DNA of 64,000 nucleotides from Trametes villosa (taxonomy: Eukaryota; Basidiomycota; Agaricomycetes; Polyporales; Polyporaceae). The notes under the pieces are model-generated. The model was not told the DNA's origin. It saw nothing but the letters and a program-made list of their open reading frames with translations, and made no database searches. The translations under genes and the position numbers were made by a program. Shown piece by piece: positions 54,294 through 64,000 of the stretch. Positions within the stretch are counted from its first letter, which is position 1. Each line of letters starts with the position of its first letter. The stretch covers positions 124,001 to 188,000 of the forward strand of contig PUDQ02000004.1 of NCBI GenBank assembly GCA_002964805.2, written 5' to 3'.

Positions 54294-55111
54294 TGAGAAA
54301 ATGACCTGTGGGCTGATAATTCTTGGGGAGAGGGTGAGTCCGAGAGTGAGCGGATGCAGGTCAAGAGTGAGAAAGTAATACGCGTCGACGTGGCCGCCTT
54401 ATATACCCCGCCAAAGAATGGCGTGACTCGCCGCGTACGACGTTGAATCTCCATGGTGGACATGCGAGGAGATGTGGAATAGGCATGCCAGGCGACGTTG
54501 GGCGATGCGGGATCGCCTCGCGGGAGATGTGTCGGGAGATGTGGCTAGCGCCCGTCACGAAGCGCCGAACCTGTGGTATACTCCCGCTGCATTATCGGTC
54601 ACTCCGGGGTGTCATGAAGATGAGAATAATTCGTTTGAGATACGTCGTGTATGTGGGAGAGTGGTGGTGGGATGGCAACAAGATGAAGTGGTTGTTTGGC
54701 GTCGCAAAAGGCGCGCGATACTGAACGCCTCGTTAGATGCCGATGTTGACAGGCGCTCGTCTCTCCCTGTTAGTGTCACTCAGTAAATCATTACCTTTGG
54801 ACGCATATATGCGGCGTGTAACTCGCCGATGTTTCAATATACGGTTTAAGACTGAGGTACTGTACACAGAACTCCAGAGCGCTGAGCGGTAATAGAGAGG
54901 ACTCATACATATGTACAGGGATCAGGTCGCATTCGCCGTCTCTCGTAACAAGCACCCGTGATTCCTACGCTCCCAAACGTCAAAATTAACGCATGGGTGG
55001 CTCGGAAGAGCGCACTCAGGGGAGTTGCAGTTTGCGAGTCTATGATGAGTGGTATAAAGATGGAAACAGTGTACGATACATTAGTCCGTGGTGCAGAATT
55101 ACTACGATACG
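54294..55111. other. Intergenic stretch, no supported gene
   Basis: Promoter side of the F-box gene. GGCCGCCTTATATACCCCGC at about 54390-54409 contains a good TATA box about 110 bp upstream of its start. The rest shows no gene. Confidence 0.4.
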
Positions 55112-57289
55112 TTACGCATGCGCCGCGCCGCTGCGCTTCGCCTGTTTGTACTCCTCCGGGTACACTCCCCAGCCCTGCATGATGAAGAACACCCTATATA
55201 CCAACCACACGTCGTCAGCACTCTCCCGCATACATTCAGAGCGAGAGCACTCACCACTTCAGCCGATCCAGCCGGAAGACATGGAAAAGCAGCAGCCAAA
55301 TCGCTGTATCGCCGCAAACGTCAGAAATGCATTGCATAGGAGGGTGGGCAAGGTATACGCACTGAGCTCCATGTACGTGAAGAAGCTGAGCGCGCCGCCG
55401 CGTGCGCCGCGCTTGACGAAGCGGATGACGTCCACCCAGAGCTTCATGTCCTTCGGCGTCGGCCGCGCGTCCGGGTCCATAAGGAATGTGAGGAGGATGC
55501 GCATGTCTACCAAGGAAGGATAAGTTCTAAGGCCGCCGTGGGGAGGGAACAAGAATGCTACTCACACATTCCGATGTGGAAGTGGCCACTGCATGGAAAG
55601 AAGCCCATACAGTCAGCGGCACGGTGGCTGGAGTCGCATGGGGATGACTTACACAGTGCCGATGGCGTTTTGGTATGCCGAGTTTGTCGTAAGTATTGAC
55701 CAGTCCTCGGTCGAGAAGTTTTGCAGGTACAGGTTCGGGCGCTGCAGGACGTGAGCATGAGCGTATGCACTGCACTGCATCATGGAGGACGTACGTCGTA
55801 TCCTTCCGGGAAGACCTCATCCTTGAAGAAGTTGATCGTCGGCTTCTTGAAGCCGGTCGCCAGCACAACCACATCTCCCTCATACTGCGGAAATCGGAGT
55901 GAGCTTTCATCGACATACAACGTGAATGCAATATACGCACGTCCTTCTCTTCCTTGCCCTCGCCAGGCTTGTCCTCGCGTCCGCGCACCTTCACGTGCAC
56001 GCCGCCCTTCGTGAAACGCTCGATGTCCGCACGGACATACAGGCACCGTCCGCTCTTCACATGTCCGATGAACTCGTCGTTCACGACCGGAGTGCCTTCG
56101 AACAGACCCGCGCGTGCCGGGACGAGCTCAGGCGCGCCGTGGTAGTTCCACAGAGCGACGATCTTCTCCCAGATGAATGACAGAGGCATCTCGCGCCCAA
56201 ACGGTTGGGCGGAGATGAGCGTGTCGACGACCATATTCCTCGGGATGATCCACTGTGGCGGAACGTCAGCCTCGGTGTAGTAAGCAATGAACATTGTACG
56301 ACGCACCTTATCATCGCGCGCGACCATCACACACTGCTTCGCGCCCTTCGAAAGTGCGGTCTCGACAGCCTCGACACCGCTCGCGCCGCTCCCAATGACG
56401 AGCACCCGCTTCCCCTCTAGCGACGCATCGTCGAGCTCAGACGAATGGATCACATCGCCCTCGTATACCTCGCTGTCCTCCTTACCCTCGTGCTTGCCGT
56501 CCTTCCCTGCGTCCGACTCGCCGCCGTCGGTCGAGGGCAGGCCAGGGAAGCTGATACGCATCGGCTCGCCGCAGGTACCCACGGTCGCGACGACCGCGTC
56601 GAACTCGCCGTCCTCGCCCTCGTTCACGATCCAGCGAGACTGCGAGCCGGAGGGGTCATCCTGAAGACGCTCTCCGGTGCCCTTGACGCGCCGGACGGAC
56701 TTGACGGGCGTGTTGAAGCGGGTGCGGGGCTCGAGCTGGTACTCTTTCCATATCCTGCGGATTTCTGCACTTAATGTCAGAGGGTATAGCTTCGTGGTAT
56801 CAGCGATTGCACGCACCGCTGAGAATCTCATCTCGCTGCGGGAACGACTTCGACCAGAGAACCGCGGGGTGGAAGCGGTACAGGAGGGAGTTGAGCTGGA
56901 GGCCAGATGTCTTGTTGACGTGCGCCCAAATTCCACCTGAGGTATTGTGAGTCTCGAACGACATCCCTCGTATATAGGTGGACTTACCGACAGAGTCCCC
57001 CTGCTCATAAATTACAACGTCGAACCTGTGCGCGATGGCGTGCGCAGCACTCGAAACGCCGGTGAGTCCAGCACCGATGACTGCTATCCTCCCTTTCGGG
57101 TTCTTGGGATACTCTGGGCCTGGAGGTGGAGGCTGCGCGCAAATTCGATCAGTTCAGTAAGTGCACTGAGTTCACCGTAGCGAGCGTACGCACCGGCTTG
57201 AATAGCCAGATGATGACGTGCTGCACGAGCACGTAGAAGAAGTCGAAGATGGCTTCCGCCCAGTATGCTGGCGACAACTTGCTCGCCAT
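55112..57289 (-). CDS. FMO-like flavin-dependent monooxygenase, membrane-associated
   Basis: The start is ATG 57289 (MASKLSPAYWAEAIFDFFYV, then LVQHVIIWLF, a membrane-binding N-terminus). The FAD-binding Rossmann motif is RIAVIGAGLTGVSSAAHAI, followed by GGIWAHVNKTSGLQLNSLLY, RRIWKEYQLEPRTRFNTPVK, a stretch resembling the FMO signature (YEGDVIHSSELDD), the NADPH-binding motif RVLVIGSGASGVEAVETALS, and VVVLATGFKKPTINFF (the ATG motif). C-terminal exons give MRILLTFLMDPDARPTPKDM, a hydrophobic IWLLLFHVFRLDRLKW, and VYRVFFIMQGWGVYPEEYKQ before the stop at 55114-55112. It is predicted to hydroxylate or oxygenate a small molecule with NADPH and O2. About ten exons; the splice frame at 55380-55300 was chosen because it removes a stop and continues the hydrophobic C-terminus. 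Substrate unknown. Confidence 0.87.
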
Positions 57290-58576
57290 TGTTGTGAGAG
57301 AGATGATGATGGGGCTCCCGGAGACCTAGAGAGCTTTTAAGAGGTGCCGTCGAGCGTGCGCGCCGTGCATGTGTTTTCTTGCCATGACGTCCTCTGTCGA
57401 GGCTCTGGATGAAATTGGCATGACGTCACGCGTCTCTAACGCGACTGAGAGGCTCCTCAGCGCCTACGCGCCAGACCATCAGCCCACTGTGGCTCGAGGC
57501 GCGTCCATCATGAGTACGCACCACAGTCGGTATGAGCGTTCCGCAAGTGCTTCTTCACGGATTGTAGCCAGCGCTGATGGTGGATTCTGTCGGTGGTGAC
57601 CACGCAGAGCACAGCCGCGGGACTGACGGAGAGGGGAAGAACCGCCTAAAGCGTCGACGCCCAACTTCAAGATTGTGTTTGAGGTTTCCTAGGGCGGAAA
57701 GTCGATGGGAAAGAAGCCACCAGCGTCGCTGAGGTAGACAAATCAAAGAGTAGGAGAGGATGGCAGACGACTGAGGGATATGGAAACTGAGGCTGCTGAG
57801 ACTCCGACGGGATAAAATTCGAAGGGGAGAATACTTGTCCACCCGCTGCCGAGAGGTCGCCCTTTTATACATGGAGGCCCAGGCACTGTCACAGGCCTCA
57901 AAGTGGAGCGCCGTTACGCCGCACTTCGATCCTAGGTAAACCGATGCGAATGTGATCGTTTTCGGAACGAAGGACGCGCCCAATCGTGAAGGGATGAAGA
58001 CATGACCTCTTCTTCTGCCGCCGCAAGGTGTTCTCGAAGGCTCAACTGGAAGGGTCGAAGCGCCACATATTAACGTGTGGCCCTTCCCCTTCCTTACCCG
58101 CCTCGACAGCAGGCGGTCGGCTTGCGGCCCTAGCTGTTTACCGTCTCAGAGGGGTCCTGTTTTGCCAGCGACTGAGTACCGAGGCTCATTGACAGAATAA
58201 GTTCTATGTGTACGGTCCGGTATCTGAGCTTTATAAAGGTAGTGTGAGTAACTTAGGGGAAGCAAGTGAGAGGAGGGGCCAAGAAGCATGGCAGGGGTGT
58301 GAAGAACAAGATGAGGAGAGAGGAGAAAAGGAAGTCCGATCGTTGACGCGGACTCCCCGCTCAGACGCGTCTCGATCGCGTTTTTAGGCGCTCTTCGAAA
58401 ACGCTCGTGATCGCGTCTCGTCCGTGAAAGTCGGAGAACTCCTCTATCAGTACTTCACCGTTGTTGTCCCACTATCCTAATCCGACTGAACGCATTCATC
58501 GCTATACACCAAGCCAAACATTCGATTTTCCGAATCTACTCGTATCTACACGGCGACATCCAGAGCTGGTACAACC
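57290..58576. other. Intergenic stretch between divergent genes, no supported gene
   Basis: It separates the divergent FMO-like and MYND genes. An open minus frame at 57555-57983 has no recognisable features. A TATA-like GCTTTATAAAGG lies at about 58229, roughly 350 bp before the MYND gene. Confidence 0.4.
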
Positions 58577-59611
58577 ATGGAGGTCGGGAAAAGCGGGAAA
58601 ACGGACCAGATGACCTCTTCCATCGCTCTGCGGCGCTGCCAGCAATGTGGGAAGGCCCAGGACGAGCAAATCAAGATGAAGCGGTGCTCGCGGTGTGCCA
58701 ACGCGGTGTACTGCAGTAAAGAGTGCCAAAAGAAAGGGTGGCCGGCGCACAAGTAAGTCTCTGCTCCACGAGCCTCGGGGTCTCCTGCTCACAGACCGTA
58801 CTGCGATCACAGACCCGGATGTACTCCTACGTTCAGCGAAGATAGCATGGAGGCCAAACTCCGGCACATAGAGGTCCAGTTCTTCGGCTTCAAGAACACA
58901 GACGAGTTCTCGCAGGCGCTGCGGGACTTCGTCGAGGCGCACAGCTGGGCGTTCCTCTCCTACATCAAGGCGCACCTCCTCCTCCAGGGCGGCCCCCAGT
59001 ACATCCACACCCCGCCGAAGCTCATGGAGGTCAACCTCCGGTGCCTCTGCACCCCCGGCTCCTCGCGCGACCCTGCGCGCTCGTTCCAGTTCCTCGGGCA
59101 CCGCTGGCGCACGGTCGCGGAGTACACGAGCAGGCCCATCGGCGCGCGCAACTGGGAGCGGGCGGCGGCGATGCGCGAAGATGCGACCAGGACGTGCAGC
59201 GTCAACCCACACTTCGCGGGCATCCTCCCGGTGCTCTACGCGATCGAGGACGTGAACGCGTGGCAGACGTTCATGTACCCGCAGTACCGCCCGCTGTCTG
59301 GTCAGGCGTTCCTCGCGGGTCCGTCAGAGGAGACGCAGAGCACGCTGTGGAGGGACGTCGTCGCGCTGTGTACGAAGAGCGTAAATCTTGGCCTCGCGCT
59401 GCGGTGTGCGGAGGGGCAGGCGTCCGTCGCGGCGCTCCCGGGGCGGTTCGTTCGCGTGAACAAGCTGTGGAAATGGGAGCCGCTGTTCACCGACTGGGAC
59501 AAGTATCTTGCTGGGCCCCGTGGAATTCAAGGGGTGGACGCTCTGCTGAACAGCGAGCTCGAGTCTGGGGTGTCAGCTCCGCTGCTTCTGCAACTCATCC
59601 GTGCGCTGTGA
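58577..59611 (+). CDS. MYND-type zinc finger protein, intact paralogue
   Basis: The ATG at 58577 starts MEVGKSGKTDQMTSSIA, then a complete MYND finger: LRRCQQCGKAQDEQIKMKRC, SRCANAVYCSKECQKKGWPA and H. MYND fingers bind two zinc ions and recognise short proline-rich peptides in partners. One intron (donor GTAAGT near 58752, acceptor ending about 58811) leads to a long exon: RHIEVQFFGFKNTDEFSQAL, IHTPPKLMEVNLRCLCTPG, FLGHRWRTVAEYTSRPIGAR, LPVLYAIEDVNAWQTFMYPQ, NLGLALRCAEGQASVAALPG and LAGPRGIQGVDALL, ending LLLQLIRAL (stop 59609-59611). This C-terminal region of about 270 residues has unknown fold and is shared with the decayed copy at 49717-50746. Confidence 0.86.
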
Positions 59612-60103
59612 CGGCCATGGCCCTACTCGGTGAGCCTTTCGATGTATATCCTGTGTTGTGGTTTACCCAGCTAAACATCTCAATTCAAGTTGGGACCGCA
59701 TATTGCCCATCCGTTCGATACCATCACACCTGAACGATGCTATGAGGGCCTTCAGCTTCAGGATCCAGGACCCTCAGGCCTCCGCAATATCTCGGACGTG
59801 AAGGGTTATCTACGAGGCACAACCTCTTGGCATCGAAGGCCTCGGTTCGGGACCGACGTCGCTCCTTGTCAGCCACACGAAACATCCCCACCGATCGGGA
59901 TCGAAGTTGTGTCAGGTGTCGACCTTTCTTGAAGGCAATCGACAGCCAGAGATCGGCAACTCCGAGAGTCTCGGACGCGAGCAACAAGGCAGGACTCCGG
60001 CAGCTGGGTCTTGCGGGGCGCGTACAGCTACTAGTCGGTTTGCTCGTCCACGTTAAGGGGTTATGGTACAATTGCTATCAAAGTCGTGATTGAGCATGGG
60101 GTA
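59612..60103. other. Convergent intergenic region, no supported gene
   Basis: Lies between the 3' ends of the MYND gene and the MFS transporter gene, so it should hold both terminators. No coding signal. Confidence 0.4.
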
Positions 60104-61795
60104 TCATAGCCTCCACCTCCTCTCGTCGGGACCTAACCGCTTGTTGCGCTGGATGTACATGACCCGGAGGCCTAGTACCGACAGCGCCCCGATTAGCAGG
60201 AAGCCCGCGTTGGTATAGTGCCCTGTGGGGTATCCGGGCGACTCGTTACTCTTGTAGATGTACACGCCTGACGCATGGCGGTCAGATCCAGGTAAGGCAG
60301 CGAGAAGCTTCAATAGAGCGTACCGATGATCTGGCCGATCTGGCCAATGGAGACGTTCAATGGGACGCCGAGAGTCGACGCTCCGGTCGTCCGCAGGTTA
60401 GCGGTGAGCCAACTCAGCAGGGTAGGTATGCACGCGAAGGAGAAGGATAGCGCGATGATGAAGAACACATAGCGCAGCTTGAAGGACTCCGACGGGAGCG
60501 CACCTACAAGGGGAAAGTATGTTCAGCACCGAGCGTACGTTATTAAAACCATGGGGAGATGCGCGCACCTTCAACAATGAAGCACGCCCCAGCGATGGCC
60601 ATCGAGATCGCCGTGCCCAGCGAGCGTTTCTCGTACCTGTCCGACACCCACGCGACAGACACGGTGATGACGAACGCGATCGCGTACGGCGGGACCGTGA
60701 ACAGCTGCGCGTCGAGCCCGCGGTACCCGAGCCCCGCCACGATCGTCGGCGAGAAGAGCGACATGCTCGAAAACGGCACGGAGATCGTGATGTACGTGAG
60801 GTAGTGCACGTACAGCCGCCAGTCGCGCAGCGTCGCGCGCGCGTCCGCCCAGGTGATGCGCTGGTGCCCGAGCGACGCGACGCCGCGGATGCGCCCCGTC
60901 GCGAGCGCGCGCTCCGCGTCCGACAGCCAGCCGACCGTCTCCGGGTAGTCCGGGAAGAGGAACCAGACGAGGACCGCGCCCGCGCACGACGGCGCGCCCT
61001 CGATGAGGAAGAGGTAGCGCCACGCCTCGAGCCCGTGCACGCCGTCGAGCTTGCCGACCCCGTACGCGATTGCGCCGCCGAACGCGCCGCCGAGGGTCGC
61101 GCTCGCGAGAATGAGGGCGATGCGCAGGGCGCGCTCCTCGGGGCGGTACCAGAACGTGAGGACGTAGACCATGCCAGGGAAGAGGCCGGCTTCGAAAAGG
61201 CCCAGGAGAAAGCGCACGGCGATGAGACCGCCGAAGTTGTGGATCCCGCCGAGGATCATGGTCATTGCGCCCCAGGAGAACATGAGGAAGGCGATCCATC
61301 GCGAAGGCCGGAAGCGCTTGAGCATGTAGTTTGAGGGCGTCTCGAAGATGGTGTAGGAGACGAAGAAGATCATGAGCGCAGTGAGGTACTGGTCATTCGT
61401 GATCCCGACGTTTTGCATGAGCGAGTGGCCGGCGTCCGCGTTGAGGATTTTCGCATTCCCCTGCAGCAACAATGAATACGTCGTGCACGCGGGATCGACA
61501 TTGCAGTGCTTACGATGTTTGAACGATCCAGGGAGCAAAGCAGGTAAATGACCATCGACGCGGGGACTATCCGCAAGTCAATCCGCCGAAGCAACCTGGC
61601 GCGCACATTCAATGAGCTATGATTCTACGAGACAACCTTTCCCTAAGAACTCACTTTTTCTCCGCTTCTGGGTCTACAACATAAGACGACGCCTCCTCAG
61701 CCTCCTCGGATACGCTCATCGTATGCTTCTCCAGGTCCTCCGAGGGTACCGACGCGGTACTCGCCCGCTTGTTCTCACTCTCGTGAAGGACCGAC
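60104..61795 (-). CDS. MFS transporter of the anion:cation symporter type (Dal5/Tna1-like)
   Basis: The start is ATG 61795 (MSVLHESENKRASTASVPSE), an acidic cytosolic N-terminus. After an intron comes RARLLRRIDLRIVPASMVIY then LLCSLDRSNI, the classic first span of this family. Next: GITNDQYLTALMIFFVSYTI, ETPSNYMLKRFRPSRWIAFL, GGLIAVRFLLGLFEAGLFPG (MFS motif), LTFWYRPEERALRIALI, GLEAWRYLFLIEGAPSC and FLFPDYPETVGWLSDAER. The second half has LFSPTIVAGLGYRGLDAQLF, VPPYAIAFVITVSVAWVSDR, LRYVFFIIALSFSFACIPTL and, in the last exon, YPTGHYTNAGFLLIGALSVL (stop 60106-60104). About 12 spans. Known members import carboxylates, vitamins or allantoate together with protons; the substrate here is open. Confidence 0.88.
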
Positions 61796-62420
61796 ATCGT
61801 TACGCGTCTATGGTCGTGAGTTACTCCCAGTTAGCAGGCAGCGGAAACCTGGCGGGTGGGGGAGGGACGCGGGGGAGTCCGCCTATCACCCCCTCCCCGC
61901 CGCCTCTTATATTCCCCGCGCACAACGTACGACACGTCCCCCGGTACCGATCTTCACGCCAATCTCAGGTCATAAGAACCCGCGTGCAGGTGGCGATTGC
62001 GAGACCTGCCGTCAGGGCCGCCCGCCCGCTCGTCAGCTGGACGGCCGGACGGCGCCCTTGGCGCCGGCGTGCCTGGTTGATGCATTGCAGCCTGCAGGAT
62101 GATCGAGAAGTGGGGACTGCGGGGAAGGCGCATTTGCCGTTGGCCAATGTGGTGGAAGGTGTTGGCGGGATGCATGGATCGTCGACATGCTCGGAGGAAT
62201 TAGAGGGAGGAAGAGAGGCCGGAAAGAGGACGTTTGAGCGCCAGTAGCTTGCGGAAGAACCACGCCAGCGCGACTAAAAGACGGATAGTGGTCTCGGCAT
62301 GTAAGTTAATCTACACACAGCTCCTCTAGATACCTGTGATCCTGCGCGGCGCCCCATAATGATATCTGTACACGGAGGGACGCACCATAAGCAGCGCCCT
62401 CCCCAGCCGCCTGCCGAACC
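61796..62420. other. Intergenic stretch, no supported gene
   Basis: Contains the promoter of the MFS gene and the 3' region of the EOS1-like gene. The CCGCCTCTTATATTCCCCGC at about 61900-61919 carries a TATA-like element about 110 bp before the MFS start. Confidence 0.4.
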
Positions 62421-63845
62421 CTAGCAGCCCATGAACTCCTTCCTGAGCACCAGTGCCCACGCCATAACGCAGTAGATGATCCCCGCGGGCAGCGCGCACT
62501 TCACGCCGACCTGCGCCCAGTCCCACCTGCGCCGCTTGCTCTTGCGCATCAGCTCCTCTTCGGGGATCGCACTCCCCGGGGGCGCCGGTGCGGGGACGAT
62601 GTTTGAAGTGACCCAGAGTTGTACACTTCGGCTGCAGCACGTTGTGGTTCCGATAGCGGCCCAGCAGATCAGTGGCCGTACTTCATGGTCGAGCACGGTG
62701 AGGGTGAGGTGTGTAGCGGGCCAACAGATGGCTACAGGGCGGTTTAGAGCTGTACGTGGCTGGAGATTGGTGAGTACGCGCGGACACACCTTGCAATGCG
62801 AGTAGGCGGATGAGGGCCGCGAAGGGGGAGTAGTAAACCTTCCACCGCTTGAGTAGGCCAGTCGTCAGTTGCAGACATTGCCAACCGGTCAGGATAGACT
62901 GCAAAGTCTCAGCAAGTAGACACATCGAGGCAACGGATTGTAACTCACCCATAGTGCACAGACGAAGTAGTCAACCCTCCATGCATCGATTCCGTCCGGA
63001 GGTGCATATATGCGGTAGATGTTCCACAGCGTACCGAAGATGGCAGGGACGATGGAGAGGAGGCGGAATAGTTGGAATAAAGATTGGACGAGCCATGCAG
63101 TCGAGGCGGGGAGATATAGTTGTTGTGACAGAGATGAGAGACGGATCCTGGCGGTGGGGAGATTTCGTGGCTGCAATGCTGTTCAGTCCATATTGACGAA
63201 ACGAGGTGCGCATACACTCACCGAATCTTCGCCCTCCGTCTCCGTCTCTCCAGCGCATAATGCTCCAGGAGCAGTCGTAATCGGTCGTGTCCAGTGCTCA
63301 TCATAAGCTCTGCCCTTGCCCTTCCCGAGCAACCGATGCCGCAGAGAATCCGCCAGGCTTCGCCCTTGCGGCCTGAATAGCACTCCGTCGTCGGTCTCCG
63401 CACCCGATTCGTCCTCGTCGGATGTCGGATTGACTCGTGCTTGTGAGCGCGAGTACTCGGAGAAGACCTGGCGCGAGTGTGACGCGAGGGGAGATGCAGG
63501 TTGCGGGTCTGTCGGGCGGTGGAGGTGAGGGGAGGACGCGGCGCGCTTCGTGGGACCGATCGGATGCACCTCCGGAGGGGTGAGCGAATACGGCGGCGGG
63601 CTGCTGGTGGGTGCGCTCATGGCGAGTGCAGCGGGGGTATAGGCACGGGTAGACCGACGCCTTCGGGGAGGGGAGGTTGCGATAGTGTGCGAACGGTGTC
63701 GCGGCGTGGAGTCAGACCTTACTGCCGACGAGCGCGAGTAGTCGTTAACGTTCTGGACGAGGACCTCGACGGTGGGCACGATGAGCACACCAGCCGGTGG
63801 ACCGTACGGCGGCGGTTCCTGTGTGCCCCCTGCGCGGTGAGCCAT
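62421..63845 (-). CDS. EOS1: EOS1-like N-glycosylation membrane protein
   Basis: The start is ATG 63845 (MAHRAGGTQEPPPYGPPAGV). The first 220 residues are a Pro/Ser/Arg-rich, probably disordered cytosolic domain. Later exons carry the conserved membrane part: STAWLVQSLFQLFRLLSIVP then AIFGTLWNIYRIYAP, RVDYFVCALW, ILTGWQCLQLTTGLLKRWKV, YYSPFAALIRLLALQ, AICWPATHLTLTVLDHEVRP, LICWAAIGTTTCCSRSVQLW then VTSNIVP, and a basic segment before ALPAGIIYCVMAWALVLRKE and the stop at 62423-62421. Four to five spans. The pattern fits the fungal EOS1 family, an ER membrane protein linked to N-glycosylation and oxidative-stress tolerance in yeast. Assignment is by recalled family motifs, so moderate confidence. 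Confidence 0.68.
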
Positions 63846-63947
63846 TGCGGGGAGGGTATGCGTTTTGCCTGGACTCACCCCGAGGTATGATATACGCTCC
63901 TCCTCACTCGCCCCTCGCTGATCGCCGCTAGCCCCCTTGTGGAGAAA

Positions 63948-64000
63948 ATGGAGGCGACTGGGCCGCGACTCAAGCGCTCCAAGCCTCGTTCCGCCCGAAT
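63948..64000 (+). CDS. First codons of a divergent gene, truncated by the window edge
   Basis: An ATG at 63948 in an A-rich context (GAGAAAATGG) opens MEATGPRLKRSKPRSAR and runs off the window. It starts only about 100 bp from the EOS1-like start on the other strand, a common compact divergent arrangement. Too short to identify. Confidence 0.35.
   Translation, partial: MEATGPRLKRSKPRSAR

Overview
The window is a GC-rich stretch of fungal nuclear DNA, most likely from a polypore-type Agaricomycete (Basidiomycota). The support is many short GT...AG introns of about 50-60 nt, F-box and MYND-finger proteins of types expanded in mushroom-forming fungi, a SigF-like NTF2-fold protein, paired multi-span membrane proteins of a basidiomycete type, and two Plavaka-family DNA transposons. 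Gene ends below were set by reading exons through splice sites; most exon joins are inferred, without transcript evidence.

Left arm (1-13685): the start of an unrecognised minus-strand gene, a weak possible membrane-protein remnant (about 2060-3460), then a housekeeping block: TSR3 (18S rRNA aminocarboxypropyltransferase, minus) head-to-head with the mitochondrial ribosomal protein mL41, an F-box protein, a SigF-like NTF2-fold protein and a small secreted protein.

Centre (13686-40040): one minus-strand GH79 beta-glucuronidase-like gene, torn into three blocks by two transposon insertions. A Ty3/gypsy-like LTR retrotransposon (14660-31587, 943-bp LTRs, one LTR difference seen) sits 4 nt into a 10-nt microexon. 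A Plavaka-type DNA transposon (32751-39504) sits in an upstream exon. The retrotransposon itself carries a second, divergent Plavaka element (22856-30552) between its integrase ORF and 3' LTR. Both Plavaka copies have CATCAG...CTGATG ends, 2-bp flanking direct repeats, and the same two-gene head-to-head layout: a large multi-exon transposase and a second spliced gene. In the nested copy the second gene encodes a DUF6532-like protein. The two copies carry different subterminal repeat motifs. This nested structure is the most unusual feature of the window.

Right arm (40041-64000): two paralogous multi-span membrane proteins flanking an alpha/beta hydrolase; a decayed MYND-finger gene; an F-box gene with one unusually long intron; an FMO-like flavin monooxygenase; an intact MYND-finger paralogue; an MFS transporter of the Dal5/Tna1 type; an EOS1-like N-glycosylation membrane protein; and the first codons of a divergent gene at the right edge. 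No rRNA, tRNA or CRISPR was found.
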